The notes below the pieces were generated by a model. The model saw only the letters and a program-made list of their open reading frames with translations, was not told the origin of the DNA and made no database searches. Below are positions 24,112-36,000 of a stretch of DNA of 64,000 bases, one piece after another (position 1 is the first letter of the stretch; the number at the start of each line of letters is the position of its first letter). The stretch is from Sarcocystis neurona (lineage: Eukaryota > Apicomplexa > Conoidasida > Eucoccidiorida > Sarcocystidae). The position numbers and the translations under genes are program-made. The stretch covers positions 3,793,373 through 3,857,372 of the forward strand of contig KL647290.1 of assembly GCA_000727475.1 (NCBI GenBank), given 5' to 3'.

Positions 24112-24336
24112 AACTGCAGCGCCATTGAGTTTTCCTTGCTTCACGTAGGAAGACAGCAGAAAAAGAGTTAGCAAATGCGCGAGTCACAAGTGTAACAGTT
24201 TTCTGAATAAGGAGCCACAGTTTTTGCATATTTCTCACGGTGCCAACTTCTACCAGCGCTCAAATGCAATGAACGCACTGGAGGCCAGCGGTTTTTCCCT
24301 GCAGCTCGTATGCGTGCGACTGTCTCTCACAGTTTA

Positions 24337-24358
24337 TTGTGGACGTCGACGTCCACAA
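24337..24358. repeat. Perfect 22-bp palindrome
   Basis: TTGTGGACGTC followed by its exact reverse complement GACGTCCACAA. There is no spacer, so it can form a hairpin in either strand. It lies about 230 bp after the stop codon of the 23.2-24.1 kb open frame. Confidence 0.9.
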
Positions 24359-26109
24359 CACACCCATAGCTAGGACGAATTTTTGCGGACCTATACATAT
24401 GCGTGCCCACTTCTGTGTGTATGCGAAGTCACCTACGTATTTGTCTACTTGTGGATGAATGCGTACATGTGCTGGAGTGCACCTGGACTATCTCAACAAT
24501 ACTTAGAGAGGCAAGCTGTAAGGTGACCGCCTGTGGGTGTTTTTTGCATGCGCGTACGTCTGCTTGGGCAGGCGCCCTTCAGAAGCAGCGGGGTCGTAGT
24601 TAATCAGTCCCCGCACGTGATCTCTTGTTATCTCAGAGCATACTGCCAGTTATCTTCTCGCGATATACTCCCCAACAAACCGCTCCTAAAGTTGGACACT
24701 TCTGTGGCTTTCCAAGGATCCAGTGTAGCTGAAACAGGAAGGAATGTTTCCAGTGTAAATACGTAGTTCGCACGCCAACTTGCGTTTTCTGGCTGCCCGT
24801 GAGGATCGGGATGAGACCCCTGCTATTCGGGCACATTTGCAAGCAGTCATCGGCGCGGTGACTTCTTGGTAAAGAACGCGTGTGTGTGCGTGTGTGTGTC
24901 TATCATTGTAAGTCGCGCAGCTGAAATGAACTCTGTTTATGGATGCGTCTGCGTGTTTGTACTTGTATATATTCGCTTACTGGGTACAATGCGTAAAAGA
25001 GGGAACAACTACACACGTACAAAGTTGTGTGTAGGTAAGTTTATCTACGTATATGCACATACATGTTCTCTTTCTTTGTTTACACACATATTACGGACAG
25101 GGTGTTGTCTTGCGGAGCCAGACCGTTTCCACGTGCGAGGGAGTTAGTGTTTTCAAGATTGTGAGGAGACAAAGCTGTGCTAACTCGAAACGGTAGATCT
25201 TACCGCAAGCTTGCACAGGTGCTCCTGTTTCCTAACGAGCTTTGATGACTTCAAAGTTCTGTAGGATTTCCCTACCGCGAAAGGTGGTCCCGCGAAGCAA
25301 CGAAACACCATAAGGAACTTCACTAAGATACGCTGTGTCTTAGATTAGGCACGCGCTTATGCATTCCCCCACACATTTTGTACTTGCACCGCCAACAGAA
25401 ATGTGTCCGGCAAGCCGTCGCAACTTCATATCTCTGCTGTGGCTTATGGGGTGCACATGTCTGCAGCTTTGTGCATTTGCGTAGTAGTCACGCGACTATT
25501 CCTCTACACATTTGTACATACAGGGACACCTCTCCGTATGCATATATGTATGATTCTGCTTATGGGTACATACGTAGATAAATGAGTGGTAACGCAGGAC
25601 ACTGAGAAACAGCGTGTCAGCTCTTGCTGGTGGGCTTCAACAATAAGCGCTTGTACACAAACCTGTGAACACCAGTTCTGCACTCTGCCGCGTGACATGC
25701 TGTTCTTTAAGAATAAGAAGCGCTGTTTCCTTTTCGTGCATTCCCTTTCAGAACAGAAGCTCTGCTGAAGTTGCGCAGCTCAAGTAATGCAGTACACCTG
25801 AGTAAGTGAACACGAGTGTCTGTGCCTGTGTGTGTGCATATATATATATATATATATATGTTTTGTGTAGAGGGGTGTCAGGCTAGCAGCGAGTGGCCCT
25901 CGAAGATACACAGATGTCCGTATCACAACGGAACAACACATAACTAGTTGTTGAGATTTATCTGTGGACTGATACTTCCTGGCATGCCTGTATGCTGCAG
26001 AATGCACGCGCGTCCCTTGTAGGTCACCACATGACCATTATATGTATATATATATATATATAGTTTGAAGGGCCAAACGTTTTATACATAATTACTATAT
26101 GTATGTATT

Positions 26110-26149
<40 letters not shown>

Positions 26150-26414
26150 CAGTCTCAGGGCCCAAACGTGTTAAGACTCCCCCAGTAATGTCCCGGTCTC
26201 CCGACACCCCTGTGAAATACGCTGCGTTGACCCACTGCTGGGGAGTTTGACAGTGAGTGAATACGTAAACACAGTCGTCTCCTTTGCGTCTCTTTGCCAC
26301 CAAGTTTCGCTGTCCGCGTAGGAGAGACAGAAAAAGCACCCTCCTGCTTCAGTGTGCATCGTATCTTCTGATGGCTACAAAGATGCGAGTTCGTTAAAAT
26401 ATCTTGCACGGGGA

Positions 26415-26427
26415 GGGGGGGGGGGGG
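26415..26427 (+). repeat. G13 homopolymer
   Basis: Thirteen consecutive G residues, preceded by GGGGA. Such runs are prone to length variation and to sequencing or assembly error. Confidence 0.9.
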
Positions 26428-29400
26428 CAAGCCGTCTGCAACAAGCTTTAGGAAGCCACGCATGGGTATCCTGAACACCCAAATACTGATTATACAATGC
26501 GAGTAATCTCTCAAACTCAGTCTATCTGAGCTGACAGGTGAAAACTCCGCTTGACTCTCGTTCGTGGGTTCCTAAGTTTGGTGGCAGGCGTACCCAAGTT
26601 TGCTACGGAAGATATCGAAATGGCGAGCTTTGTCTATCTCTCTAGGCTTCTCCGTCTGCCGTTGATTGTTTTGTGTACGGAAGTACGATTTGTATCACGT
26701 AGCGGATCTAGCATTCAAGGAGATGCATGTTCGTGGGAGCAGCTGATGGCGGACGTACAAGATTTGTAAAGCCTGCACGATCACACCTTACGAATATCTG
26801 AGCTGATTTTACCTGCACGCACCATATGTAAGATTGTATTTAGGATCTATGGAAAGAGCAGCGCATTTTGCTGCTCCCGTACACACCCGAAGGTAACAGC
26901 ATGACTTTATCGGCTGGTGTAGCGCCAGAAGCTTAAACCAAGTTCTTTTATTCTTAGACATTGATGTATTTACATTAGAGGAAGTACCATTATATCTTTT
27001 CTCACAGTGCTCCACAGATGTCTCAGTAGCCCCAAATCCGTATGTGGTTCTGTGTATATCGTCACCATATATTCCCACAAGTAGATATGTCAAATGAGTA
27101 AATCGAATACTGAAAGGCTCCAGAAAACCACCTATAACTTGTAGAGACGGCTAAGTAAAGAAGCTAGTTTGAAGGCAAAACTTGTACGCTCTCCTTTTGA
27201 TTCTACCATAAGCGCGTGATCTCTCAAACGCTTGACGTAGCATGACTCCTCGATGCGGCAACAGCCCTTCTGAATTTCGCTGAAAAACACAGGTCTCCCA
27301 CAAGCAGTCACCCTTCTGACAAAGGACTCCAGGATCGTTAGGGTCTACGCAAACTGTTCTGGCGTCTCTTGTGTGTGGCGTCGGGCAGCTATCTTGAACT
27401 AGACTCAGAACACCATTACTCCTTATTTATGAGGGCAGATCACAGAGTATCAGTGATGCACGAATCTGACATCACCAATCAATAGGCTTGCACACATAGC
27501 TACGGTAACGTAGAGGCGCTGCCGTGACTATCCTGGTTCCCAAAGGTTACTAATGTGCGTGTCGTAATTGAAGCGAAGCAGCGAATATTTATTTGTAAGA
27601 GATCCACACAATTTTCGCTAAGATGGACAGAAGTAATGTGCTTAGGCAAGGACGGCGTAGACACACGACTCCTGTATCACTGCAGGTGAGCCGACTTCAG
27701 CGTTTGAATGCACGACTACTAACAGTTCAAAGGCACCAACTCCACTATCTATTCTTGGCGGGCCGCCGGCGTGAGAAGAAACTGTGTGCACAATGTGTTC
27801 ACAACAGATGGTATCTACATTCACGTGTGCCACTCGTTGATGCTTCCGTTCGGCAGCGACAAAACTTAGGGCGAGAAATCGGCATTAATAGAGTTGGCGA
27901 GATTCTCTTCCTTGTACAAGGCAGAAAATGCAACGCATTTGAGTCAGGGCGGCGCCACCTGTAACGCCTGGACTCCGTGTGCTGCGCGCTCTTCGTATTT
28001 GTGTACCTTGTGATTATGACACACACGTGTGTCTACCTACTTGTTTACTAACGTTAGCCGGCTGGAACTAAAGTTCACGTCCACTAGGAAGTGTGCCACC
28101 AGGCCAAGATTTCTACGGAGGGCAACATAATTTCGACGACACGAACTTAGAATTTCTTGATTGTTGCATCGTGTTGCTCATTTGTCTCATGCTTCCGGAC
28201 ATTTCTCGCCTATGTGAGCCATTACGCGGAGAAGAAGGCGCCAGCTTTACACATAATGTCCGATATACGTGCTCAACCGGCGCCGTGCCAGACTATTTGA
28301 AGAAGACCATACCTCCAACGAGTTACACGTGGGCACGCGTTCTAGAAAAGAGGTGGAGAGCCGTGTTCAGTATGGCCAAAGCATCATTCAAAGCCCAACA
28401 CTGGAATGTAGTTCAGTGCTAAAAAGAAGACTTCTTTCACTTCTGTCTATATACGTATACGAGCCGAAACCGCCGTGGCTTTGCGCTTAGTGTGGAGACC
28501 GGGGATATTATGGTTGTTTTAAAAGACGGGAGGTTGAAGTCAGACAATAAAGCAGACGAGTAGCTCTTTTCAGTTGGAAAAATTGACTTGTTTAGGACTA
28601 GTGACAGGGAACATAAGTCGCGAAACTCCGTTAGCCGCTCGGCTGTCCGCTAAGCACGAAATTCACACGGTCGGGCGCAGAAGAAGATATGTGAGAAGTT
28701 TCAATGGATTGTCGCCTTAAGTGGAAACCCGAAAAGGGCATCTTCCGGTGAAACTGAGTGTTGTCTCCCGTGACAATAATATAATTACCCAGCAAGATCG
28801 ATCTTCTTCGGCAATTTACGGGGTGAAGGTGTCGTTTGCGCGGTCGGCGCAGTCGGTGAAAGCCGAGAACACGACTCGTCAAGCGCTAGCACTACGAGAG
28901 GAGGGCCACATGTCTATATTCGACTTACGCACATGCTGGACCACTTCTAAAAGAGACCACCCGTGGACTCTCTAACTCATCTGCACCATCGTGCTTTTTC
29001 CCGCTGCGCCTCTGACAGGCTGCCGAAAGCTTGTTTTTGTCTTATTGAGCACACACGCGTGTGTCTTTTGCGTAGCTAGCTGGCGATGGACTGAAAGGCG
29101 TACTTTGCGTACGAGAGACCATCTCTTGTAGTTGTTTTTCGACCGCGACCAGTTCCCATTCCCCAGGATTTTTTTGAGCACACATTCTTCCTCAAAGCGT
29201 AGTGAGCTGAAAAAGAAGGCGAAGAGTACCCCTCTCCGACAATTTTAGCCTTTCCTCTTCCCAGGAGTTCCGTGGTCGGGTGCAAGCTAGCTTGTCTTTA
29301 CGTCTACACCAAATTTCCGAATCATGAGATCAAGACGTTAATTTGCACGTCCTTCCTCTTTTGATCTAGAAATATATGTTCATGAACAAGCTGTTGTCTC

Positions 29401-31084
29401 GCAAGAGCAAGCCTTTTGAATCCGGACCAGGCGTCTCTCCGCGGCCAACGCGCGTCGAGAGTCTCGCTCAATCTACTTTTAACATTCACCATTCGAGAGC
29501 CTCTTTCGTTCTGTGAACGCAGGATACTTCCCCTCCACAATATAGTCAATTGTGTCTTGTGTGCATGCAACGCATCATCTTCTTTGTTTTATTCCTCGTT
29601 TGTCAGCTGCATACAATACATTTTCCTCCGCATATTGCAACTCTTACCACTGTACGCGGATAGTGCGCCTCACGCCGGGACGTAACAGCCCTTTCCAGAT
29701 CTGCAAGCACTACGACCCCCATTATTTTCTGCCACTTGAAGGCGACTTTTCGGTACATTATGCGAACGGCCCTCACGACCATGTTTTTCTTAGCGAGGCG
29801 GTGGATCTCCTACACACTGGTACTGGCGTGTGCTCGTCGTTGCAGTTTTACAACGACAAGTACACACACACACGTACTCATGCATGACCGCAACAAGACC
29901 TCTGTGCAGACGCGCAGATCCGTGTATATATATGTATGTATATGCGATTGAATGCTTGTAACCGGCAGCACCTGCGAGTGCTACAGGGTTTCGCTCCACA
30001 TCCCTTCAGATACACGAGATGTAGAACGACAAAACAATGTGAGCCGAAGGGCTGCTTGTCAATGCTGATCCTGATTTGTTGCCGACTGTATTCCATAGTA
30101 ACACACTACCATACCAATTGGTCGACACCAGGTCTCGTGAGAATGCCGACAATCTACCTGGGAAGTTCCGTGACTTCTCCTTCACGTCACGCCCCCGTCA
30201 TCCCGTCCCTGCAATGCCGCTTTACGCCAAAAAAGTCTTGTTGAGTTTTTGTCCACGACATGCTGATTATTATCGGTTGCGTCTCTACAGCACGCACCCT
30301 GTATTCGTTCGAGAATTTCCCATTTTCTTGTAGAAATACTTCCACCGCACAATTTATCCCTTTGTTCCGATATTCTGAATGAGATTGCCCTTTCTCCTGC
30401 AGTTACTCAAGACGTACCGAACGACCGTCTCCAGCTATGTCTTGCTCTCCACATACACCCGTACGTAGGTGTATATAAGTACTTGCTTCTTTACGTTTGT
30501 ATATATATATATATGTATGTATATACGTATACGTGCACAGTTCCCGCTTTTTAATAGCAGGTCTCACAGGGACAGGTGCCGCCCTCCCGCCGTGTAGAAA
30601 GCACGGCCGTCTCAGAAACTTCCTGTCACTAGTCATGTGAAGACTAAACAAGTACTCGGCAGCAGCCTATACCCGCCCCTTGACACCGCTTTTTGCTTTA
30701 TATGATTCCAGCAACAAAAGAGTATTCTAAAAGGCATATTGAACGTTTGGCGCGCGTTGACCCTAAATCTTCGACTGAGTGGCGCGTTCGTGGGGATAGA
30801 AAGAGAGGAGTCGTTTATATGTGTGTGAATGCGTAGCTGTAGGAGATACGTTTTAATAGATTTTGCTTCAATATGCTTGTGTAGTCGCTATCGCGAAGAA
30901 AGTGTAAAATCCTACCACCGCCCTCTTCTTATCTTTCGGTCCTCCTTTCTTTTTTATTCGCTTCACACCCTGACGACCCATACAGTGGTCCCAATTCGGC
31001 GTCCGGGTAAAGCGGGACGCTCTACTCCGGTTTCTCACCTCGACTACGTCTACATCTTTAGACTGATCGAGAGAAACATTGATA

Positions 31085-31086
31085 CG

Positions 31087-31121
<35 letters not shown>

Positions 31122-31172
31122 GTATATATATATGTATATATATATGTATATATATATATATGTATATATATC
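31085..31172. repeat. Compound (AT)n/TGTATA array
   Basis: About 88 bases of alternating TA broken at intervals by G to give TGTATATATA units. This is the longest array in the left half of the window, 55 bases upstream of the exon at 31228. Confidence 0.92.
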
Positions 31173-31227
31173 GTGTACACAGTCCACACCGATAGAACGT
31201 CATGCTTGTGTCACGCGTCCGGTACAG

Positions 31228-31487
31228 ACGACAGCGTCACCAAAGAGGGGAACGCGGCCACAACAGCAGCAGGAGCGCAGCAAGAGCAAATGCAGCAGCG
31301 CAAGCACGTGATCAATAGGAGAGTTTTGCGAAATGCTGTACAGCGTGTGACACCTGGACAAACTCGTTTTGCATTTTATTGTCGTGCTGTCACACAGACG
31401 GCGTCCTTTCAGAAACTCATGAAACGCTCTTTTAACGACCTTTCTGAAAATGACGAAAAGTTGTTGGACAGCCTATTCTGCACACAA
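31228..31487 (+). CDS. Probable exon of an unidentified protein
   Basis: A 260-base block runs from an acceptor-like GGTACAG at 31221-31227 to a possible donor GTACAA at 31488. It reads as mixed, well-balanced protein: a Gln-rich stretch with two CAG-type runs, then a basic segment (NRRVLRNAVQRVTPGQTRF), then KLMKRSF and an acidic helix (NDLSENDEKLLDSLF). This composition differs from nearby non-coding frames. An internal ATG at 31291 could also be a start. No family is recognised and no partner exon could be placed. It ends 1.5 kb upstream of the TMEM65-like gene on the same strand. Confidence 0.45.
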
Positions 31488-33034
31488 GTACAAATACAGA
31501 GATATATATTTTTGTTTACAGATATTATATATATATACGTATATATGCATAAATGCGTAGACGTACATGTGTATGCAGACTCGTGAGTGCTGGCTCTAAA
31601 GTCTGTGCCTTTCGTGTGTGGTAAGCACCAACCCCTTTCGCTAGCCGAATGAGTAAAAACTTCCTCTCTAGCGCCTTCCTATTGCTTGGACACCTCTTGT
31701 TTTCTTACCCTGTATACAGTAAACATATACGTATCTATATATATATATATCCAAATGTACGCACGCACATGTAAGCTGACATCGGTATGCCCCCGTGCTT
31801 GTACCGTGCATGCCCCTTGTAATTCCAGACTCGAAAGAAGTTCTCTCTTTCTTTACAGAAGCTACACACTACAAGAGCGATCCAAAAAGATATATACAAG
31901 TATATGTAATATAAACGTCTGTCCGCAGTATAAAACTGTATTAACGAGACACATATGTATACATATATATGTGTAGGTGGACACGCCTGCGATGATTCCA
32001 AAGTTTTAAGATATCTCGTACTGCTGGTAATTCTTTGGTAGCATAGTCACAATCGACCTGTGATTTATATGATGAACAGCGTCCACACCCGTCCTCCCGA
32101 CTTTGAAACTGATTCGGTGTCTTTCTGCATCCCGGTATTGCTTTGAGTTAAGGAAGGCAGACGCTATAGACACACAAATATATGAAGAAGTACGTGTCTC
32201 TATAGTTACTCGGATGTGTAGTCATACACGCATATACATATATATATTTTCGCCGATTCCACTCTCCTGGTCCTTCAGCGACCAGCTTCTTTGGGCCTCA
32301 CTTTCCCTTATTTCACTCCAAACTATGAATTTTAGCCAAACAGTTTGATGTTGCGGCGCAAAAACCCGCTCTCTTCGGGCATCGTCTTCTCTCTCTGCTG
32401 CCAAATATGCTGTTCCACACCACGTAAGATACTCTTAGCCTTTCTCAGAGAATTCCTTGGAGCAGCTTGCACTCGAGTTTTCCTGCTGTCGAGTCTTCTT
32501 GGAGCTGCCATTCTCCTCAGCGCGCGCGAGTCCCGTGAAAGTTCAGGGACGCTGCCATAGCTTCTGGGTTCACAAGTGTTCAAACCCTGGTTATAGTATT
32601 TTTTCCTACGTGAGTATTATCTTCGCACTTTTCTGCATAGACCTGAGACGTCACTTGTGTCCACCCACCCTTCGACAAATTTCCGTGAGGCACAACTACT
32701 GTCTAGACTCTTCACTCCGGCTCGGTGTCGATGAGTTCGATCGAAGAGACCCTGGCTGCACATCCACACATACGCGTGCTTTTGTAAACGTATGTGCCCA
32801 CGCATGTGTTAGCGACCTACCGCGCTGTATGTAATACGAGGCCCTGGATCTCCGGCGATCTCTTGTAACGTCAGGCCATCAGCTGTGCTGCATCCGACCG
32901 AAACCTCCAGCAGCACCACATAGCTTTTAATTCCATTTTCCACGACGTCCCCCGTTCGAGGACGTCAGTCCTCCTGTCTAGCTACAAGAGAAACATGAGA
33001 AGGACAGTTCCGCAGATTGCTTTCGTCTGCGGCG
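31488..33034. other. Sequence upstream of the TMEM65-like gene
   Basis: No supported exon. (AT)n arrays are at 31527-31546, 31734-31750 and 32230-32247. The last 100 bases are ordinary in composition; I see no clear promoter element. An upstream non-coding exon or the 5' UTR probably lies here. Confidence 0.35.
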
Positions 33035-36000
33035 ATGAAGAGCTTTCTACTGCGTCCCCTTCCTACTTTAGGAGTGCCACCTGTCGTTTCACTTCCATAT
33101 CTTTCTTCAGTGCCTTATTCTTCTGGGTCTCCCAGCGTCGCTCCCTTCGAACAACTTTCGGGCTCTGGGCGCCTGAATCACGTGCACTGTTTTCCCTCCA
33201 GTTTGTTGCGGAGAAGAACACGCTCGTCCGAGTTGTTTAAGTGGTGCGCTGTTGCGCCACATCATCGGGTGTCTCCCTCCTGCTTGACGCTGTCTCCGTT
33301 GTTTTCTTCCGCTACTCTCCCCAATAGCGTGTCCTATCTGCTCCCTCCGCAGAAACAACCATACAGATACGCACCTGGCAACAGCAGCAGCAGACAATGG
33401 GAAATACTTTACTGTAGCAACTCTAGAAGCAGCAGGAGCAGCACCTCCTGTGTGGGCTCTTCACCTGCTGCAGACGAGTGGCATGCAAGCTTCAAAGCTG
33501 CAGAGTTCCTTTTACACAACCGCCGAAGCAGCACTCCGGCATGCAAGAGCAGCAGCAATCGTCCTCTCTCGGTTTCTGGTAGCAATCCTCTGCCGTCGCT
33601 GCTGCGTTTGGCTCCGCCCCTCAGCAACAACAGCAGCAGGTGGAACTGCACCCACAGGTGCGCGTATTATGCTTCAGTTGGTTCAGGACCTTTGCTTGAA
33701 CAACAGTTAATTCCGACGTTCTATGGTAGTGCGTGCCCGACACTCTGCCTTACTCACCCTGCTGCCACAACGCCGGCTTCCCTGTATAAGCTGTCTGGTG
33801 ATGTGTTTCCTCTCTCCAGCAGACTGTCCCGCAGGTCCACTTCTTCAAGTTCTCCTTCTTGTCCCCAGTTCCACGTGAGACTCTCTACGCATGTCTCGTC
33901 ACTTACGCAGCTCTCAGAAGCCCGGGGATACCCATTTTCTCCAGTATCCCTCAACGTTTCCTTATCTGCTGACGGTACTCCACCTGCTTTTATTCATCAA
34001 AAACGCGCCCGTGCCGTTTGGAGGTCTCCGTCGTGTTCTGTCTCTTCCGAGTTTTGCATCCGTCCTTTTCAACGCAGCATAACGGCTTGGTCTTGCCGGA
34101 GGGGTGCCATTCCCTCTGTGTCAACTCCGGTCGTCCCCTTCTCTCTCAGTGGTCGCACGCAGCCGCAGCAGTCTGTCTGCCTTTCCCGGCATGTGTGCGC
34201 ACCGCAGCCGTCTAGAGTATTGCTGAGCGCTGCAGTAGCAACAGAGCGCAAGGGGGAGGAACCGCGTTCTTGCAGCGGTGCCTACGGAAGGCACCTCAAT
34301 CCCCACCATGCTGCGGTGCATGCTTCTTTCCAGTCCATTGATACCAACAACGACGGGTACATTTCAAAAAAGGAATTTTTTGCGTGGGCCTGCTGCCACT
34401 TGCTGCCTCTCCTGCCGCAGCAACTGATAGAATCGGAGGCTTCCCCCTTTCATCGGCAATACACGCCTCGCTGCATGCCACCTGGTGCCATAACAACGCC
34501 CGTTCCGTCGCATCCTGAACGGCTGCAACAGCAGCAAGAGCTGCACCACATGCTCCCACCTCATCGCCGCCTCCTGCTTCAGCAGAAGCAACAGCACCTG
34601 CAGCAGCAGCAGAGGCATCCGGACGAACCCCGGCAGCAACGCCTTCACCTGAAGCAGCAGCAATACGTGCAACCCCAGGAAAAGCAGTCTCAGCTGCCGG
34701 ACGGAGGAGCAGAGGGCGGAGAAATCTTTAGCGTAGAACGTGGAGAAACCGTGGCACAGTGTTTGATCAAAGCAGGAGCTTTTGCCCGGTCGTGGAGACG
34801 CAAGAAAGAGAAAACCGTCGACGCCTCTACGGCATTGCTTGTTGCCACATGGGCTTCTATACCTTATGTCGGATTCGGATTCATGGACAACTGGTCAGGG
34901 AAGAGCTCGAGTTTTTTTCTGAAAGTCCTTTCTGCAAATTAGCTTTTTCCTAGCACTTTCTGTTGGAGACTATGCTGTGTGTCTTATCTGCAGGGCGTTG
35001 CGCAGGTGAAAAAGATCTTGTCTGCTGCACGACTGTGATGTCCCGCTAGCAGAAACCCACGTGCACCTCCTAGGCGTCCTCTGCATACCGGTCCCTCCCC
35101 TAATAGCAGGGAGAAGCAACGACGTTATCCCATCAAGGCCGCCACAGCGGCACCAGCCAACACCAGTATCATCAGCACACGCCACTACCTCACAGCCGTA
35201 GCGGAGCAGCTGTAGAGACTCGATTGGCATTTCAATTCGTACGTACGCATATATATATAGTGTATGCCTCGAGCCGACAATCGTAAACGTTGTTTGTGAA
35301 ACATGTGTCCTACAGCGTATGCTCTGCAGTTTCTGTCACGTGGAGTATGCCTCAGGGATCTTACTGTGTCTATACTCTGTAGAGTCTGCTCAGTGTCTTC
35401 TGCGGTGGTGCCAGTAGTAGTAGGTATCATGGCGGATACAGTATGTTACAAGTGTTTTACGCAAGTATATGCGTGTGTGCAGTGCAGCGCATTTACTTGC
35501 ACTACTTTAGAGGAGAGAATTCAGTTTCCTCTCTCTTTCGGCGCGCCCCTTGCGTCCTGGGATAGCTCTTCTGCAATGCGTGTGTTATAGGGCGTGCCCT
35601 TGCGGTCGCTGACTAAGCAGACAGAATACCTGCGAATGCAGCTATCCACTTACACTTCATTGCGACGTGGGCGACAATTGTACCCAGTAGGTCCGGGCTC
35701 CACGCACACAGCAGCGCCAGGGCTGCTTTAAAGAACACATGCGCGTAGGTACATAGATGTACTTCGTTTTCTTCATGTAAAGGTGGGAAGGAGAACGCAG
35801 AACCTCCAAGATATTTTTTGTCCGTGTGTACAGCTGTAGGAGAGAACAGGTGTCACGAGTGTCCTTTGTGCGCGACAGCAGACTTACAGAGACGCAGGAG
35901 GAAAAAGGATGATGCGTATACTCGTTCTACACCAAGTAACTAAAACGTTCGTCATTCGGTTCGCAAGGCCGCTCTTCGCCGTGCAGGTCACTTTTTACGT

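Larger units (their letters stand above)
24112..31227. other. Gene-poor region, nothing confidently supported
   Basis: This is 7 kb without a convincing gene model. It contains (AT)n arrays (25838-25859, 26042-26062, 26110-26142), a 13-base G run at 26415-26427, and scattered open frames of 60-110 codons. One frame, from ATG 26620 (49 residues), has a signal-peptide-like start, and another starts at ATG 27623 (113 residues, Arg-rich). Both are within chance expectation. Diverged multi-exon genes with very short exons could be hidden here. Confidence 0.35.
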
